The position numbers and the translations under genes are program-made. The notes beneath the pieces are model-generated. The model ran no database searches. It saw only the letters and a program-made list of their open reading frames with translations, and was not told the origin of the DNA. A stretch of DNA of 64,000 nt from Microvirga lotononidis (GTDB taxonomy: Bacteria > Pseudomonadota > Alphaproteobacteria > Rhizobiales > Beijerinckiaceae), in assembly GCF_034627025.1 (NCBI RefSeq), contig NZ_CP141048.1, forward strand, positions 4,416,001 through 4,480,000, in the 5' to 3' direction. Within the stretch, counting starts at the first letter, position 1; each line of letters begins with the position of its first letter. Shown here piece by piece: positions 46,070 to 55,455 of this stretch.

Positions 46070-46579
46070 ATGCATACAGATCAAACTGCGCCGGCCAGCC
46101 ATGCAATGCGGCCGCTGCCGCGCTTCCTGGTGGCGGTGGTGCCCGTGGTCGCAGTGGCCGTGTCGGCGAGCCTCGTGACACAGCCGAACATCCCGACCTG
46201 GTATGCCAGCCTCCATAAGCCCGGCTTCACGCCCCCGAACTGGGCCTTTCCGGTCGCCTGGACGCTGCTCTATACCATGATGGCCTACGCGTTCTGGCGC
46301 ATCCTGGCCTTGCCGGAAAACCGACCAGGACGCTCATCGGCGATCGTGGCCTTCTTCGTGCAGCTCGTTCTGAACGGCCTCTGGTCCTTCGCCTTCTTCG
46401 GCGGAAGGAGCCCGATTGCGGGCTTGGTCGTGATCGTCGCCCTGATCGTGGCGATCATCGCCACGATCAGGGCCTTCTGGAAGCTGGATCGGACCGCGGG
46501 CCTGCTGCTCGTGCCCTATCTCGCCTGGGTGTCCTACGCCACGCTGCTCAACGGGACGATCTGGCGGCTCAACGGATAA
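46070..46579 (+). CDS. tspO: TspO/MBR (tryptophan-rich sensory protein) family
   Basis: 169 residues, five membrane helices. Conserved loop TWYASLHKPGFTPPNWAFPV and WTLLYTMMAYAFWR, then LVLNGLWSFAFFGG and PYLAWVSYATLLNGTIWRLN. It binds tetrapyrroles; in Rhodobacter it modulates pigment gene expression in response to oxygen. Compared with typical family members (~160 residues) it has a short extra N-terminus. Its stop is one base from the hpt stop (convergent). Confidence 0.94.
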   Translation: MHTDQTAPASHAMRPLPRFLVAVVPVVAVAVSASLVTQPNIPTWYASLHKPGFTPPNWAFPVAWTLLYTMMAYAFWRILALPENRPGRSSAIVAFFVQLVLNGLWSFAFFGGRSPIAGLVVIVALIVAIIATIRAFWKLDRTAGLLLVPYLAWVSYATLLNGTIWRLNG

Positions 46580-47158
46580 TCAGGCTCCCGGCTTGTCGAA
46601 CAGGTCCGGGCTGTTGTCGAGGTGGTCGACGACGCCGACGAAGGGCAGCTGGCGATAGGAATGGGCCACGTCCATGCCGTAGCCGACGACGAACACGTCG
46701 GGGCAGGTGAAGCCCACGTAATCCGGATGGATCTGCACGGCGCGCTTGCCGGGCTTTTCCAGGAGCACGGCGGTCTTCACGCTCTTGGCGCCCCGCGCCA
46801 TCAGCAGGTCCTTGGCGAAGGTGACGGTGCGGCCGGATTCCAAGATGTCGTCCACGAGCAGCACGTCGCGTCCGCGCACGTCGCTCTCCACGTCCCGCAG
46901 GATCGTCACGTTGCCGGTGGAGACGGTGCCGTCGAGATAGCTCGACAGGTGCACGAACTCGACCTGCGGCGCCAACCCGCTGCGGTGAAGGGCGCGGATC
47001 AGGTCCGCGGCGAACATGAAGCTGCCCTTGAGCACGGCGACGACGAGCAGGTTCTCGGGCTTGGCGGCAGCGATTTCCTGGGCCAGCGCTTCGTTGCGCT
47101 TGGCAATGGTGTCTTCGTCGAAAAGAACCCGGATCCGGGGGGCAGTGCTCATCGTCAT
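46580..47158 (-). CDS. hpt: hypoxanthine phosphoribosyltransferase
   Basis: Salvages hypoxanthine (and often guanine) with PRPP to IMP or GMP. 192 residues. The PRPP loop is DVLLVDDILESGRT; LVVAVLKGSFMFAADLIRAL and SSYLDGTVSTGNV (the flexible loop) are typical; DYVGFTCPDVFVVGYGMD is the base-recognition end. I prefer ATG 47158; ATG 47152 and TTG 47161 are near alternatives. Convergent with tspO. Confidence 0.95.
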   Translation of the reverse strand: MTMSTAPRIRVLFDEDTIAKRNEALAQEIAAAKPENLLVVAVLKGSFMFAADLIRALHRSGLAPQVEFVHLSSYLDGTVSTGNVTILRDVESDVRGRDVLLVDDILESGRTVTFAKDLLMARGAKSVKTAVLLEKPGKRAVQIHPDYVGFTCPDVFVVGYGMDVAHSYRQLPFVGVVDHLDNSPDLFDKPGA

Positions 47159-47557
47159 CAATCCAGCAAAATATGCAAAAGCCTTGGGCGTGCCTCTTCA
47201 CGACCATGCTTGGGCGAGGATGTCAAACCGACTCGATGGATTTCGGGCCGATACAGGGGTTCCTGCGTCAGTCCCGGCCTAGGAAGACCATGGATGGACC
47301 TGCCATGTCCTGGCGGGCCTCGTGCCGGCATGCCCCTCCCTCGAACTGCCGCACCTTTGCCCTCGCAGTCGCCGGCGCGGGGACGGTGGCGACATCCCGA
47401 ACGGCCTCTCCTGCGGCAATGTCCCGCGAAACGCTCGCTTTCCGTCGTCCGCCGCCGAGTTTATGGCTTGCTAACCATACTGGGGCGATAAGGAGGCGAA
47501 TCGCGGTCTTTCTCCGCCACAAGAACCGGCAAACCTCCAAGGATGGCTTGAGCACGC
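47159..47557. other. 399-base gap between hpt and ftsE (divergent)
   Basis: Should carry both promoters. A decayed palindromic repeat is at 47301-47332 (CATGTCCTGGCGGGCCTCG followed by TGCCGGCATG). No other gene is visible; frames here look like chance. Confidence 0.55.
47301..47332. repeat. intergenic palindromic repeat, decayed half copy
   Basis: CATGTCCTGGCGGGCCTCGT followed by GCCGGCATG resembles the left module of the repeat family, with several changes. Confidence 0.45.
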
Positions 47558-48262
47558 GTGAAGGCGCTTTACGACGAGGACTATGACGAGGGTGCGGCCC
47601 CGGCCGTGCATTTCGAGAATGTGGGCGTGCGCTACGGCATGGGGCCCGAGGTCCTGCGCGACCTGACGTTTTCCATCGAGCCCAACTCCTTCCAGTTTCT
47701 CACCGGCCCCTCGGGCGCCGGCAAGACGACGCTGCTGCGCCTCATCCTGCTCTCGGTGAAGCCCACCCGCGGCCTGATCTCGCTCTTCGGCGAGGACGTG
47801 TCCCGGATCTCCAAGGACGAGCTGACGAACGTCCGCCGCCGCATGGGCGTGGTCTTCCAGGATTTCCGCCTGCTCGACCACCTGACCACCTATGAGAACG
47901 TGGCTCTGCCGTTGCGCGTCCAGGGCAAGGAGGAATCGAGTTACCGGGCGGAGGTCGTCGAGCTCCTGCGCTGGGTCGGCCTCGGCGACCGCATGCACAT
48001 GCTGCCGCCGGTTCTCTCCGGCGGCGAGAAGCAGCGCGCCGCCATCGCCCGCGCGCTGATCGTACGCCCCGACCTGCTGCTCGCCGACGAGCCTACGGGC
48101 AACGTGGACCCGTCGCTCGCCCGTCGCCTGCTCCGCCTCTTCATCGAACTCAACCGGCTCGGGACCTCGGTCGTCATCGCGACCCACGATTTCAGCCTCA
48201 TGGATCAGCTCGACGTACGCCGCCTCGTGCTCGGCGACGGCCGGCTGCATATCGACGAGTGA
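47558..48262 (+). CDS. ftsE: cell division ATP-binding protein FtsE
   Basis: 234 residues. Walker A is GPSGAGKTT, the signature LSGGEKQRAAIARAL, Walker B LLLADEPTGNVDP. VHFENVGVRYGMGPEVLRDL is the usual FtsE entry. With FtsX it forms an ABC-type complex at the division site that activates peptidoglycan hydrolases. The start is GTG 47558; the ~15 residues before the family start are acidic and uncertain. The stop overlaps the GTG of ftsX by four bases. Confidence 0.95.
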   Translation: MKALYDEDYDEGAAPAVHFENVGVRYGMGPEVLRDLTFSIEPNSFQFLTGPSGAGKTTLLRLILLSVKPTRGLISLFGEDVSRISKDELTNVRRRMGVVFQDFRLLDHLTTYENVALPLRVQGKEESSYRAEVVELLRWVGLGDRMHMLPPVLSGGEKQRAAIARALIVRPDLLLADEPTGNVDPSLARRLLRLFIELNRLGTSVVIATHDFSLMDQLDVRRLVLGDGRLHIDE

Positions 48263-49242
48263 GCCGGATGAACGCCGCGCCTCAACATCGCCCCAAGAAG
48301 GCCGCAGCCGTCGAGGGACAGAAACGCACCCTGCCCGCCTCCCTCAGCCGGAACGCCCCGCTCGTGCCGGTGGACTCGGCGGGCGGTCAGGCCCTTGCCG
48401 CCGTCATCGCCATCCTGACCTTCCTCGCAGCGCTCTGCGCCGGCGGCGCCGAACTCGTCTCCGCGAGCTCGGCACAGTGGCGGTCCGAGATCGCCCGCGA
48501 GGTCACGATCCAGATCCGGCCCAATGCCCAGCGGCCCATCGATCAGGACGTGGAGCGCGCCGTGGCCCTGGCCCGACAGGCACCGGGCGTGGAGCAGGCC
48601 CAGGCCTTCACTCGGGAAGAATCCGAGCGCCTGCTGGAGCCGTGGCTCGGAACCGGCCTCGATTTCAAGGACCTGCCGGTTCCACGCCTGATCGTGATCA
48701 AGATCAAGCAGGATGCGAAGCCCGATTTCGGGCCGTTGCGGCAATCCCTGCAGCGCGACGTGCCCGGCGCCAGCCTCGACGACCATGCCCTCTGGGTCTC
48801 CCGGCTCTCGACCATGGCCAACACGATCATCGGCGTGGGGGTCTTCCTCGTGGGCCTCGTGCTCCTTGCCGCAGGGCTGGCTGTCATCTTTGCCACGAGA
48901 GGTGCCATGGCGGGCAACCGGGAAGTCGTGGAGGTGCTGCATTTCGTCGGTGCGAACGACGATTTCATCGCCAAGGAATTCCAGCGCCGCTTCTTTCGCC
49001 TCGGCCTTCGCGGCAGCGCCATCGGGGCAGCCGCCGCCTTGGCGCTCACCCTGATCCTGGGGTTCGTGACCCGCTCCTGGCGGGCAAGTCCCACCGGCGA
49101 TCAGCTCGAAGCCTTGTTCGGCGCTTTCACGATCAGCTGGAGCGGCTATACGGTCGTGGTCCTCATCGCGCTCCTGGTTGCGCTCATCGCAGGCATCGTC
49201 TCGCGCTTGACCGTGAGACGGTTTCTTAACGAAAGTGGTTGA
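48259..49242 (+). CDS. ftsX: cell division protein FtsX
   Basis: 327 residues, four membrane helices (about 45-68, 195-220, 250-275, 295-318). A long basic cytosolic N-terminus, one large periplasmic loop between helices 1 and 2 (EIAREVTIQIRPNAQRPIDQD and on), then FtsX/MacB-fold VVEVLHFVGANDDFIAKEF. Translationally coupled to ftsE. The periplasmic loop is where FtsX contacts hydrolase activators in other species. Confidence 0.93.
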   Translation: MSRMNAAPQHRPKKAAAVEGQKRTLPASLSRNAPLVPVDSAGGQALAAVIAILTFLAALCAGGAELVSASSAQWRSEIAREVTIQIRPNAQRPIDQDVERAVALARQAPGVEQAQAFTREESERLLEPWLGTGLDFKDLPVPRLIVIKIKQDAKPDFGPLRQSLQRDVPGASLDDHALWVSRLSTMANTIIGVGVFLVGLVLLAAGLAVIFATRGAMAGNREVVEVLHFVGANDDFIAKEFQRRFFRLGLRGSAIGAAAALALTLILGFVTRSWRASPTGDQLEALFGAFTISWSGYTVVVLIALLVALIAGIVSRLTVRRFLNESG

Positions 49243-49311
49243 TGGTGAGGGTTAACAAGGAAAGAGCAGGTTGCCTCTCCATTGCCGCATTCTCCGTTAT
49301 GTTCGTCCAAG

Positions 49312-50091
49312 ATGACCTCGCGAACGCAGAGTTGGGTAGCGCCGGGCGCCGTGGATTCCACAGAGGCTGTGGGCTGGGGCTGGACGATGCCGGCATCGAC
49401 TAGGCACCCTGTCGAGCGGTCACTTTTGAGCCGTCTGCTCGCGCTCGGGTTCTGGAGCTTCATTGCCATCCTGGTCATCGGTTTTCTCGGGTTCCTGGGC
49501 TTCGTCTACAGCCTCGACCGGTTCGAGCAGCCGCCCGAGACCCGGGCGGACGGCATCGTCGCCATGACCGGCGGCGCGCAGCGCATCGGCGACGCCATCG
49601 ACCTTCTTGCCAAGGGCTATGCCAAGAGGCTGCTGATCTCCGGCGTCAACGAGAACACCAGCAGGGACCAGATCGCCCGCCTCAATCCGGGCCAGCGGCG
49701 GCTCTTCGATTGCTGCGTGGATCTCGATTACCGGGCCCGCAACACCATCGGCAACGCCATCGAAACGCGACGCTGGGCGGAGGCGAACTCGTTCGACACC
49801 ATCATCGTGGTGACCTCGAACTACCACATGCCCCGCACCCTGGTGGAACTCGAGCACGCACTGCCGAACCTCCAGAAGATCCCCTATCCGGTCGCGGCTA
49901 CGATCGACCCGCACGAGTGGTGGCACAAGCCGGCCGTGGCCCGGCTGGTCTTCACCGAATACGTGAAGTTCCTGGCGGTCTGGATCCGCACCCGCTTCGA
50001 GGAGGATCCGGAGCGTTCCTCGGTAGCGAAGATCATCAGCGGCGGCGCGCCCATCAAGGCGCAGATCGTCGCCGATCCACTCTGGCGCTAG
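49312..50091 (+). CDS. YdcF/ElyC (DUF218) family membrane protein
   Basis: 259 residues. One membrane anchor at ~45-70 (LLALGFWSFIAILVIGFLG), then a DUF218 domain: DGIVAMTGGAQRIGDAIDL, LISGVNENTSRDQIA and VVTSNYHMPRTLVELEHAL. Family members act in envelope or peptidoglycan maintenance in E. coli (ElyC), but this protein's role is open. The place after ftsEX suggests cell envelope work. The start is uncertain: ATG 49312 chosen, ATG 49387 would still keep the anchor. Confidence 0.85.
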   Translation: MTSRTQSWVAPGAVDSTEAVGWGWTMPASTRHPVERSLLSRLLALGFWSFIAILVIGFLGFLGFVYSLDRFEQPPETRADGIVAMTGGAQRIGDAIDLLAKGYAKRLLISGVNENTSRDQIARLNPGQRRLFDCCVDLDYRARNTIGNAIETRRWAEANSFDTIIVVTSNYHMPRTLVELEHALPNLQKIPYPVAATIDPHEWWHKPAVARLVFTEYVKFLAVWIRTRFEEDPERSSVAKIISGGAPIKAQIVADPLWR

Positions 50092-50164
50092 AGAACTCGG
50101 CGAAAACCCATTAAGGTGCCGCGCCCGCGGAGCACGATGCTCCGCTTTTCGCTTTCAAGAAGCC

Positions 50165-50932
50165 ATGCTGATCGTCCGCTCCCTGCTTTTCAACACCGCC
50201 TTCTACGCCAACCTGATCCTGTGGCAGATCATCCTGATCCCGGGCGCGCTGGTGCCCCGCCGCCAGTTCATGGAACTGGTGAAAATGTGGGCGCGCACAT
50301 CGGTCTGGCTCCTGCGCGTTGTCGCCGGGATCCGCGTCGTGATCACCGGGCAGGAGAAGATTCCGGCAGGCGGTGCGCTGGTCGCCGCCAAGCACCAGTC
50401 GTTCCTCGAGACCTTCGCCCTGCTGCCGCTTCTCGACGATCCGACCTACATTCTGAAGCGCGAGCTGATGTGGATTCCGTTCTTCGGCTGGTACCTGGCC
50501 AAGGCGCGTTGCGTCCCCATCGACCGCAAGGCGGGATCGATGGCGTTGGTCCAGATGACGGCGCGGGCCAAGGAAGAGGCCCAGCACGGCCGGCAGATCA
50601 TCATCTTCCCCGAAGGTACTCGCCGACCGCCGGGCGCCCCTCCGGCCTATAAGTACGGCGTGGCGCATCTCTACCAGAACCTTGGCTTCCCCTGCGTTCC
50701 GATCGCCATGAACTCGGGCCTCTACTGGCCCCGCCGCCAGTTCATCCGCCGCCCCGGAACGGTGCGAATCGAGGTTCAGGACGCCATCCCTCCGGGGCTG
50801 GCCCGGGAGGAATTCTTCAAGCTGGTCCAGGAGCGGATCGAGACGGCCTCCAACCGGCTGTTGGAAGAAGGCCGGGCGGAGCTCGGCATGGGCCCCGCTT
50901 CCTCATCGGAGACGTCGCTGTCGAAGGTGTGA
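50165..50932 (+). CDS. plsC: 1-acyl-sn-glycerol-3-phosphate acyltransferase
   Basis: 255 residues. Makes phosphatidic acid from lysophosphatidic acid at the inner membrane. Motif I is AKHQSFLET (His with an acidic Glu in place of Asp), motif III is FPEGTRRPPGAPP, and VPIAMNSGLYWPRR is motif IV. One or two N-terminal membrane segments (residues ~5-30). Follows the YdcF-type gene by 73 bases; the ftsE-ftsX-ydcF-plsC order is common in Rhizobiales. Confidence 0.93.
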   Translation: MLIVRSLLFNTAFYANLILWQIILIPGALVPRRQFMELVKMWARTSVWLLRVVAGIRVVITGQEKIPAGGALVAAKHQSFLETFALLPLLDDPTYILKRELMWIPFFGWYLAKARCVPIDRKAGSMALVQMTARAKEEAQHGRQIIIFPEGTRRPPGAPPAYKYGVAHLYQNLGFPCVPIAMNSGLYWPRRQFIRRPGTVRIEVQDAIPPGLAREEFFKLVQERIETASNRLLEEGRAELGMGPASSSETSLSKV

Positions 50933-50966
50933 CGAGGCAGCTTCAAGCTGATTGCTGCCTCCCCAA

Positions 50967-51056
50967 CGTCATGGCGGGCTGTGTGCCGGCCATGGTGCTT
51001 TGGTGAAACGGTGCGCTTTCCTGATCGAAGCCACCGGCATAAGGCCGGGGGCGACG
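50967..51056. repeat. intergenic palindromic repeat, both modules
   Basis: CGTCATGGCGGGCTGTGTGC then CGGCCATGGTGC; linker GAAACGGTGCGCTTTCCTGA; right module ATCGAAGCCACCGGC, ATAAGGCCGGGGGCGACG. Changes in both palindromes. It lies between plsC and the 144-residue gene. Confidence 0.75.
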
Positions 51057-51175
51057 TCGGGAGGTGGGCTATGCCGACGCTTCCACAAGGGCACTCAAAA
51101 ACCCGCAAACCCAAGTCCAGCCAAGCTTTCAGCATCCTTGACGACTCAGCCGACCGTTCTTACATATAAGAACAT

Positions 51176-51610
51176 ATGGCGAACAAACGAACCATATCCT
51201 GGAATGCGGCCATGCGGGATCTCCGCAATGACCGAATGCGGAGGGCTGGTGTGCGCGAGGAAAGGCTACGGGCGACCGCTGGGCTTCGCTCCTCTTCCAC
51301 CCTGAGTTCCTGGCGCGGCCGTTCGGGACGCCGTTACATCGTCGGCGTCCATGCGCTGAACGAGACGGAGCTTCTCGAGGTCACCGATGCGGTCATCCTG
51401 GCCGTGAAGCGGGACCATGCCGGAAACGGCATCGTCGTCGACGCCGCCATGGCAGCCTCCGATCCGAGCGAACAGCCCCGCCTGCGCTGGCTTACCAAGG
51501 TTCAGGAGCGAGGCGCAACGGAACTCCACATCCACCGCCTTGCCGCGACCGAGGACGACCGGCGCGCGATCTTCGAAGACCTGCGGGAAGACGAGACTCA
51601 AGCTTCCTGA
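51176..51610 (+). CDS. 144-residue protein, unknown
   Basis: Basic N-terminal ~50 residues (RDLRNDRMRRAGVREERLRA), then a predicted alpha/beta part: GRRYIVGVHALNETELLEVT, DAVILAVKRDHAGNGIVVD and HIHRLAATEDDRRAIFEDLR. I do not recognise a domain. ATG 51176 lies in the AT-rich end of the gap. Its stop overlaps the end of the ChaC-type gene by 13 bases (convergent). Confidence 0.65.
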   Translation: MANKRTISWNAAMRDLRNDRMRRAGVREERLRATAGLRSSSTLSSWRGRSGRRYIVGVHALNETELLEVTDAVILAVKRDHAGNGIVVDAAMAASDPSEQPRLRWLTKVQERGATELHIHRLAATEDDRRAIFEDLREDETQAS

Positions 51611-52134
51611 TCGAGATCGTTGACGATCCGGTGCAGCAAGGGATCGACCACGTGCATGCCGATGAGATGCTCGTAGGTGGAGCGCACGTAATCGGGATTG
51701 CGTCCGGAGATGCCTTGTCCCTGCCGCACGAACCGGATCACCTCGTCATAGGACAGCCGGCCCGCATACTGGCCATGGTTGCGGTCGACCACGTAAGCTA
51801 ATGCGCGAACCCTGCGCGCATCGGCGAGGCGCACGGGCAGATGCCTCTCCAGATAGACGGACGTGACCTGCTCGCGCTCGCGCAGGTATTGGATCGTCGC
51901 TTCCGCCTCCTCGGGCGCAACCCGGAAGGCGACCCCATGGCAACGCCCGCCCCGGTCGAGGCCCATGACCAGGCCCGGATGCTCCGGCGTGCCGCGATGA
52001 ACGTGGGAAAGGACGCAGAGGGAGCGGTGATAGCCGTAGAGGTGAGCATGGGCCCGCTCAACATAGGGAAAGCCCGGACGCCACATGAGCGACCCGTAGC
52101 CGAAAACCCATAAATCCTCAGTGTGATCCTTCAT
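51598..52134 (-). CDS. ChaC family gamma-glutamylcyclotransferase
   Basis: 178 residues. WVFGYGSLMWRPGFPYVER is the cyclotransferase entry loop; GYHRSLCVLSHVHRGTPEHPG and GLVMGLDRGGRCHGVAFRV complete the core, and YLEREQ-like region plus TSVYLERHLPVRLAD follow. The family cleaves glutathione to 5-oxoproline and Cys-Gly, in the cytosol. ATG 52134 chosen (MKDHTEDLWVFGYG); ATG 52161 adds nine residues. Divergent from the DUF2125 gene with 72 bases between the starts. Confidence 0.92.
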   Translation of the reverse strand: MKDHTEDLWVFGYGSLMWRPGFPYVERAHAHLYGYHRSLCVLSHVHRGTPEHPGLVMGLDRGGRCHGVAFRVAPEEAEATIQYLREREQVTSVYLERHLPVRLADARRVRALAYVVDRNHGQYAGRLSYDEVIRFVRQGQGISGRNPDYVRSTYEHLIGMHVVDPLLHRIVNDLDQEA

Positions 52135-52206
52135 GTCGCCGCGCCCGAACCTTGCCTGCATCCGGCGCTACCAGTAACCACACACCAGCACAACAGGAGA
52201 TCGCGC

Positions 52207-53259
52207 ATGGATCAGGCTGCCCCGACGGCGAGCGTTCGCCGCAGCCGTTTCTGGCTCTACACCCCCTTCGTCTTGCTGCTCCTCATCGCGGTCGCCTGGA
52301 GTATCGCGTGGTTCGTCATCCGCAACCGCACGGCGGAGGCGCTCGACGGCTGGATCGCCGCGGAGGCCAGGAACGGACGGCAATGGACCTGCGGCGACCG
52401 CAGCATCGCGGGTTACCCTTTCCGCATCGAGATCATCTGCGAGTCCCTCGACTTGAAGCGCGGTTCAGTGTCCGCGTCGTTCGGGCGCACGGAGGCGGTC
52501 GCTCAGATCTATCAACCCCGGCGGGTGATCGTGGAGGTCGCCGGCCCCTTACGCGTGACGGACGGGACGGTGACTGTCGACGGCAGTTGGAGCCTCCTGC
52601 AGGCCAGCATCAATGCCTCGCAGACAGGCCTGCAGCGCCTGTCCCTGGCGGCCGATTCTCCCAAGGTGTCCGTGACCGGCCTCGGGAACGGCGAGATTGC
52701 CGGATCCGGCAGGCATCTCGAACTCCATCTCCGCCCGAACCCCTCGCGCAGGGCCGAACTCGCAGGCGACGTGGCCGCTTCGGTGACGGAGGCCCGCATC
52801 CCCATCCTCGATGCCCTGGTCGGCGGAGCGGAGCCCACCAACCTGAACGCGGACCTCACCGTGACTCAAGCCGATGGCTTCAAGGGCGGCACGATCGTCG
52901 AGGAGCTGGAACTCTGGCGCAACGCCGGCGGCAAGCTCGACATCCTGATGCTCTCGGCCACCAAAGGCGCCCGCCAGATCGAGACCAAGGGCGAGCTGCG
53001 CCTCGACGAGCAACATCGGCCCGCGGGCCAGCTCACCGTCTCGGCCGCGGGCCTCGATGGCCTTCTTGGCAACCTGACCGGCGGACGTGTCGGCGGCAAT
53101 CTTCTGGGCATGCTGCTCGGACAGGGGCCGCGCTCGCCGCAGGGCCAGCCCAATGCGAAGCCGCAACTTGCTTCCCTGCCGCCCCTGCGCCTTGAGAAAG
53201 GCTTTCTGTCGATGGGACCCTTCGTGATCCCGAACCTGAGACTGCAGCCGCTCTATTGA
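52207..53259 (+). CDS. DUF2125 domain membrane-anchored periplasmic protein
   Basis: 350 residues. One membrane anchor at 18-39 (LYTPFVLLLLIAVAWSIAW), then a large beta-rich domain: ARNGRQWTCGDRSIAGYPFRIEI (broken into CGDRSIAGYPFR as the key part), with a likely disulphide between its Cys and the next in IICESLD. The DUF2125 family is typical of Rhizobiales and close relatives and has no known function. AGGAG lies eight bases before ATG 52207. A repeat module separates it from the convergent der gene. Confidence 0.88.
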   Translation: MDQAAPTASVRRSRFWLYTPFVLLLLIAVAWSIAWFVIRNRTAEALDGWIAAEARNGRQWTCGDRSIAGYPFRIEIICESLDLKRGSVSASFGRTEAVAQIYQPRRVIVEVAGPLRVTDGTVTVDGSWSLLQASINASQTGLQRLSLAADSPKVSVTGLGNGEIAGSGRHLELHLRPNPSRRAELAGDVAASVTEARIPILDALVGGAEPTNLNADLTVTQADGFKGGTIVEELELWRNAGGKLDILMLSATKGARQIETKGELRLDEQHRPAGQLTVSAAGLDGLLGNLTGGRVGGNLLGMLLGQGPRSPQGQPNAKPQLASLPPLRLEKGFLSMGPFVIPNLRLQPLY

Positions 53260-53270
53260 GGAATGCCTCT

Positions 53271-53304
53271 ATGCCGTGGCCGGCCTCATGCCGGCCACGG
53301 CGGG
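53271..53304. repeat. intergenic palindromic repeat, single module
   Basis: CCGTGGCCGGCCTCATGCCG then GCCACGG: a perfect palindrome arm pair CCGTGGCCGGC / GCCGGCCACGG. It lies between the convergent DUF2125 and der genes. Confidence 0.75.
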
Positions 53305-53318
53305 GCGGCGGAACGCGC

Positions 53319-54665
53319 CTACTTCCGTTCCTTGTCGAACGGGTTCTGGCCCATGCGCAGGGATACGCGGATCGGGGTGCCGGGCAGGTCGAAGGCCTCG
53401 CGCAGGCCGTTGACGAGATAGCGCGTATAGCTCTTCGGCAGGGCATCGAGCTGATTGCCGAACACGGCGAAATGCGGCGGGCGCGACTTCACCTGCGTCA
53501 TATAGCGGATCTTGATCCGGCGGCCCGAAACGGCGGGCGGCGGGTTGGCCTCAAGGGCCTCGGACAGCCACTGGTTCAGCTTCGCGGTCGGGATACGGGT
53601 GTTCCACTTCTCGTAGACTTGGAACACGGCCTTCATGAGGGGGTCGATGCCGCTGCCGGCGAGCCCTGAGAGCGGCACCACCGGGGCTCCGCGCACCTGC
53701 GGCAGGAGCCGGGTCGCCTTCTCCTTCAGATCCTTCAGGAGGCCCTGCTGGTCGGCGACCAAGTCCCACTTGTTGAGACCGATCACGAGGGCGCGGCCCT
53801 CCTGCTCCACGAGATCGACGATGGACAGATCCTGCTTCTCGAACGGAATCGTCGCGTCGAGCAGCACCACCACGACTTCGGCGAAGCGAACGGCGCGCAA
53901 GGCATCGGCGACGGAGAGCTTCTCGAGCTTGTCCTCGACCCGGGCGCGCTTGCGCAGGCCCGCCGTGTCGAACAGCTTGATCGGACGACCGCGCCATTCC
54001 CAATCGAGGGAAATGGAATCGCGGGTAATGCCGGCTTCGGGCCCGGTCAGCAGGCGTTCTTCGCCGACCATGCGGTTGATGAGGGTCGACTTGCCCGCGT
54101 TCGGACGCCCGACGATCGCGACCTGCAGCGGCTTGTTCGGGTCGTCTTCCTCGTCCTCCATGTCGTTCGGATCGGGGAAGTAGGGCATGAGCGACTCGAA
54201 GAGGTCGGCCATGCCTTCCCCATGCTCCGCGGAAAGCGGAACCGGATCTCCCAGTCCGAGCGAGAAGGCGTCGTAGGCGCCGGCCATGCCGGAGCCGCCC
54301 TCGGCCTTGTTGGCGATGAGGATCACGGGCTTGCCGGAGCGGCGCACCATCTCGGCGAAGGGCCGGTCGGCGGGCAGGATCCCAGCCCGGGCATCGACGA
54401 CGAACAGGATCACGTCGGCATCCGCAATGGCTGCCTCGGTCTGCGCGCGCATGCGCCCGAGGAGCGATTCTTCGGTCGCCTCCTCGAGGCCTGCCGTATC
54501 GATGATGCGGAATTCGAGATCGCCGAGCTTGGCCTCGCCCTCGCGCCGGTCGCGGGTCACGCCCGGCCGGTCGTCCACGAGCGCCAGCTTCTTGCCGACC
54601 AGACGGTTGAAAAGAGTCGATTTGCCGACATTCGGCCGCCCGACAATGGCGACGGTCGCCGTCAT
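53319..54665 (-). CDS. der: ribosome biogenesis GTPase Der (EngA)
   Basis: An essential GTPase with two G domains, in 50S assembly. 448 residues. First G1 loop GRPNVGKST (residues 9-17), second GRPNAGKST at about 186; G4 motifs IANKAE and GLNKWDL. The KH-like C-terminal domain (about 355-440) ends with [20 protein letters not shown] chose ATG 54665, preceded by AGGATAGGAC; the longer frame to 54731 is not family sequence. The upstream YfgM-like gene ends 13 bases before, so one operon is likely, as in E. coli (yfgM-bamB-der). Confidence 0.97.
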   Translation of the reverse strand: MTATVAIVGRPNVGKSTLFNRLVGKKLALVDDRPGVTRDRREGEAKLGDLEFRIIDTAGLEEATEESLLGRMRAQTEAAIADADVILFVVDARAGILPADRPFAEMVRRSGKPVILIANKAEGGSGMAGAYDAFSLGLGDPVPLSAEHGEGMADLFESLMPYFPDPNDMEDEEDDPNKPLQVAIVGRPNAGKSTLINRMVGEERLLTGPEAGITRDSISLDWEWRGRPIKLFDTAGLRKRARVEDKLEKLSVADALRAVRFAEVVVVLLDATIPFEKQDLSIVDLVEQEGRALVIGLNKWDLVADQQGLLKDLKEKATRLLPQVRGAPVVPLSGLAGSGIDPLMKAVFQVYEKWNTRIPTAKLNQWLSEALEANPPPAVSGRRIKIRYMTQVKSRPPHFAVFGNQLDALPKSYTRYLVNGLREAFDLPGTPIRVSLRMGQNPFDKERK

Positions 54666-54678
54666 GTCCTGTCCTATC

Positions 54679-55365
54679 CTACTGCGTCGCCTGGACGGGA
54701 CCGCCCGCCACGAGGGCGGTGTAGACGGCAAGGCGCTGCCTCAGGGAGGACGGCGTCTCGCGATCGGCGGCGATCTGGTCGAACCAGCGACCGGCATAAT
54801 CCATATCACCGGCCTTAAGGCCGGATAAGCCTAAGAGTTCCCGTGCGGAGTGGCGCCAGGCGCCGGACGGCGCCGCGAGCGGCTCCACGGCCTGACGCAG
54901 TTTGGCTGGTTCGACCGTATCGACACGCAACCAAGCCGCGCGGAGGCGCGCGAGATCCTTCCACAGAGGCGGCACGGAGGCATCGTTGGCGAGCGCGTCG
55001 AAGGCCGATGCGCCGTTCTCGGCATTCTGCTGGCCAAGCTCGGCCGCCAGACGGAAACGTGCGAGCATCGCATAGCCTGTCTCGCCGTCTTCCTTCACCA
55101 CGGCCTCGAAGGCCGCTTGCGCGTCCTGGCCCTTGTCCTCGGACGAGAGGCGCAGAGCCTCCTCGTAACGCACGGCCGCTTCCTGGGCCCGAGTCTGCTG
55201 AGTATGCTCCCAGAAGCGCCAGCCACCCACGCCGGCCACGACCAGCACCACCACGCCGATGATGATTCCGTTGTAGCGATTCCAGATCTGCGCGATCTGG
55301 TCGCGGCGGTATTCCTCATCGACTTCGCGAATGAACTCGTCGTTCGGGGCCATCGTCTCACTCAT
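54679..55365 (-). CDS. YfgM-like TPR membrane protein
   Basis: 228 residues. The N-terminal cytosolic segment ([20 protein letters not shown]) and one membrane helix at ~33-52 ([20 protein letters not shown]) precede a periplasmic TPR-type helical domain (residues ~60-225). This matches the tetratricopeptide YfgM family, which contacts the SecYEG translocon and periplasmic chaperones. BamB, which usually sits between yfgM and der in gammaproteobacteria, is absent here. Confidence 0.88.
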   Translation of the reverse strand: MSETMAPNDEFIREVDEEYRRDQIAQIWNRYNGIIIGVVVLVVAGVGGWRFWEHTQQTRAQEAAVRYEEALRLSSEDKGQDAQAAFEAVVKEDGETGYAMLARFRLAAELGQQNAENGASAFDALANDASVPPLWKDLARLRAAWLRVDTVEPAKLRQAVEPLAAPSGAWRHSARELLGLSGLKAGDMDYAGRWFDQIAADRETPSSLRQRLAVYTALVAGGPVQATQ

Positions 55366-55455
55366 GCGGCCTAAAGGCAGCCGCCTCCTGCAATCGAAGG
55401 AGGTCGCCTAGCACAGGCTCCCGCGCAAGGCGAGAGGCTTCATGCCCAAGAATTC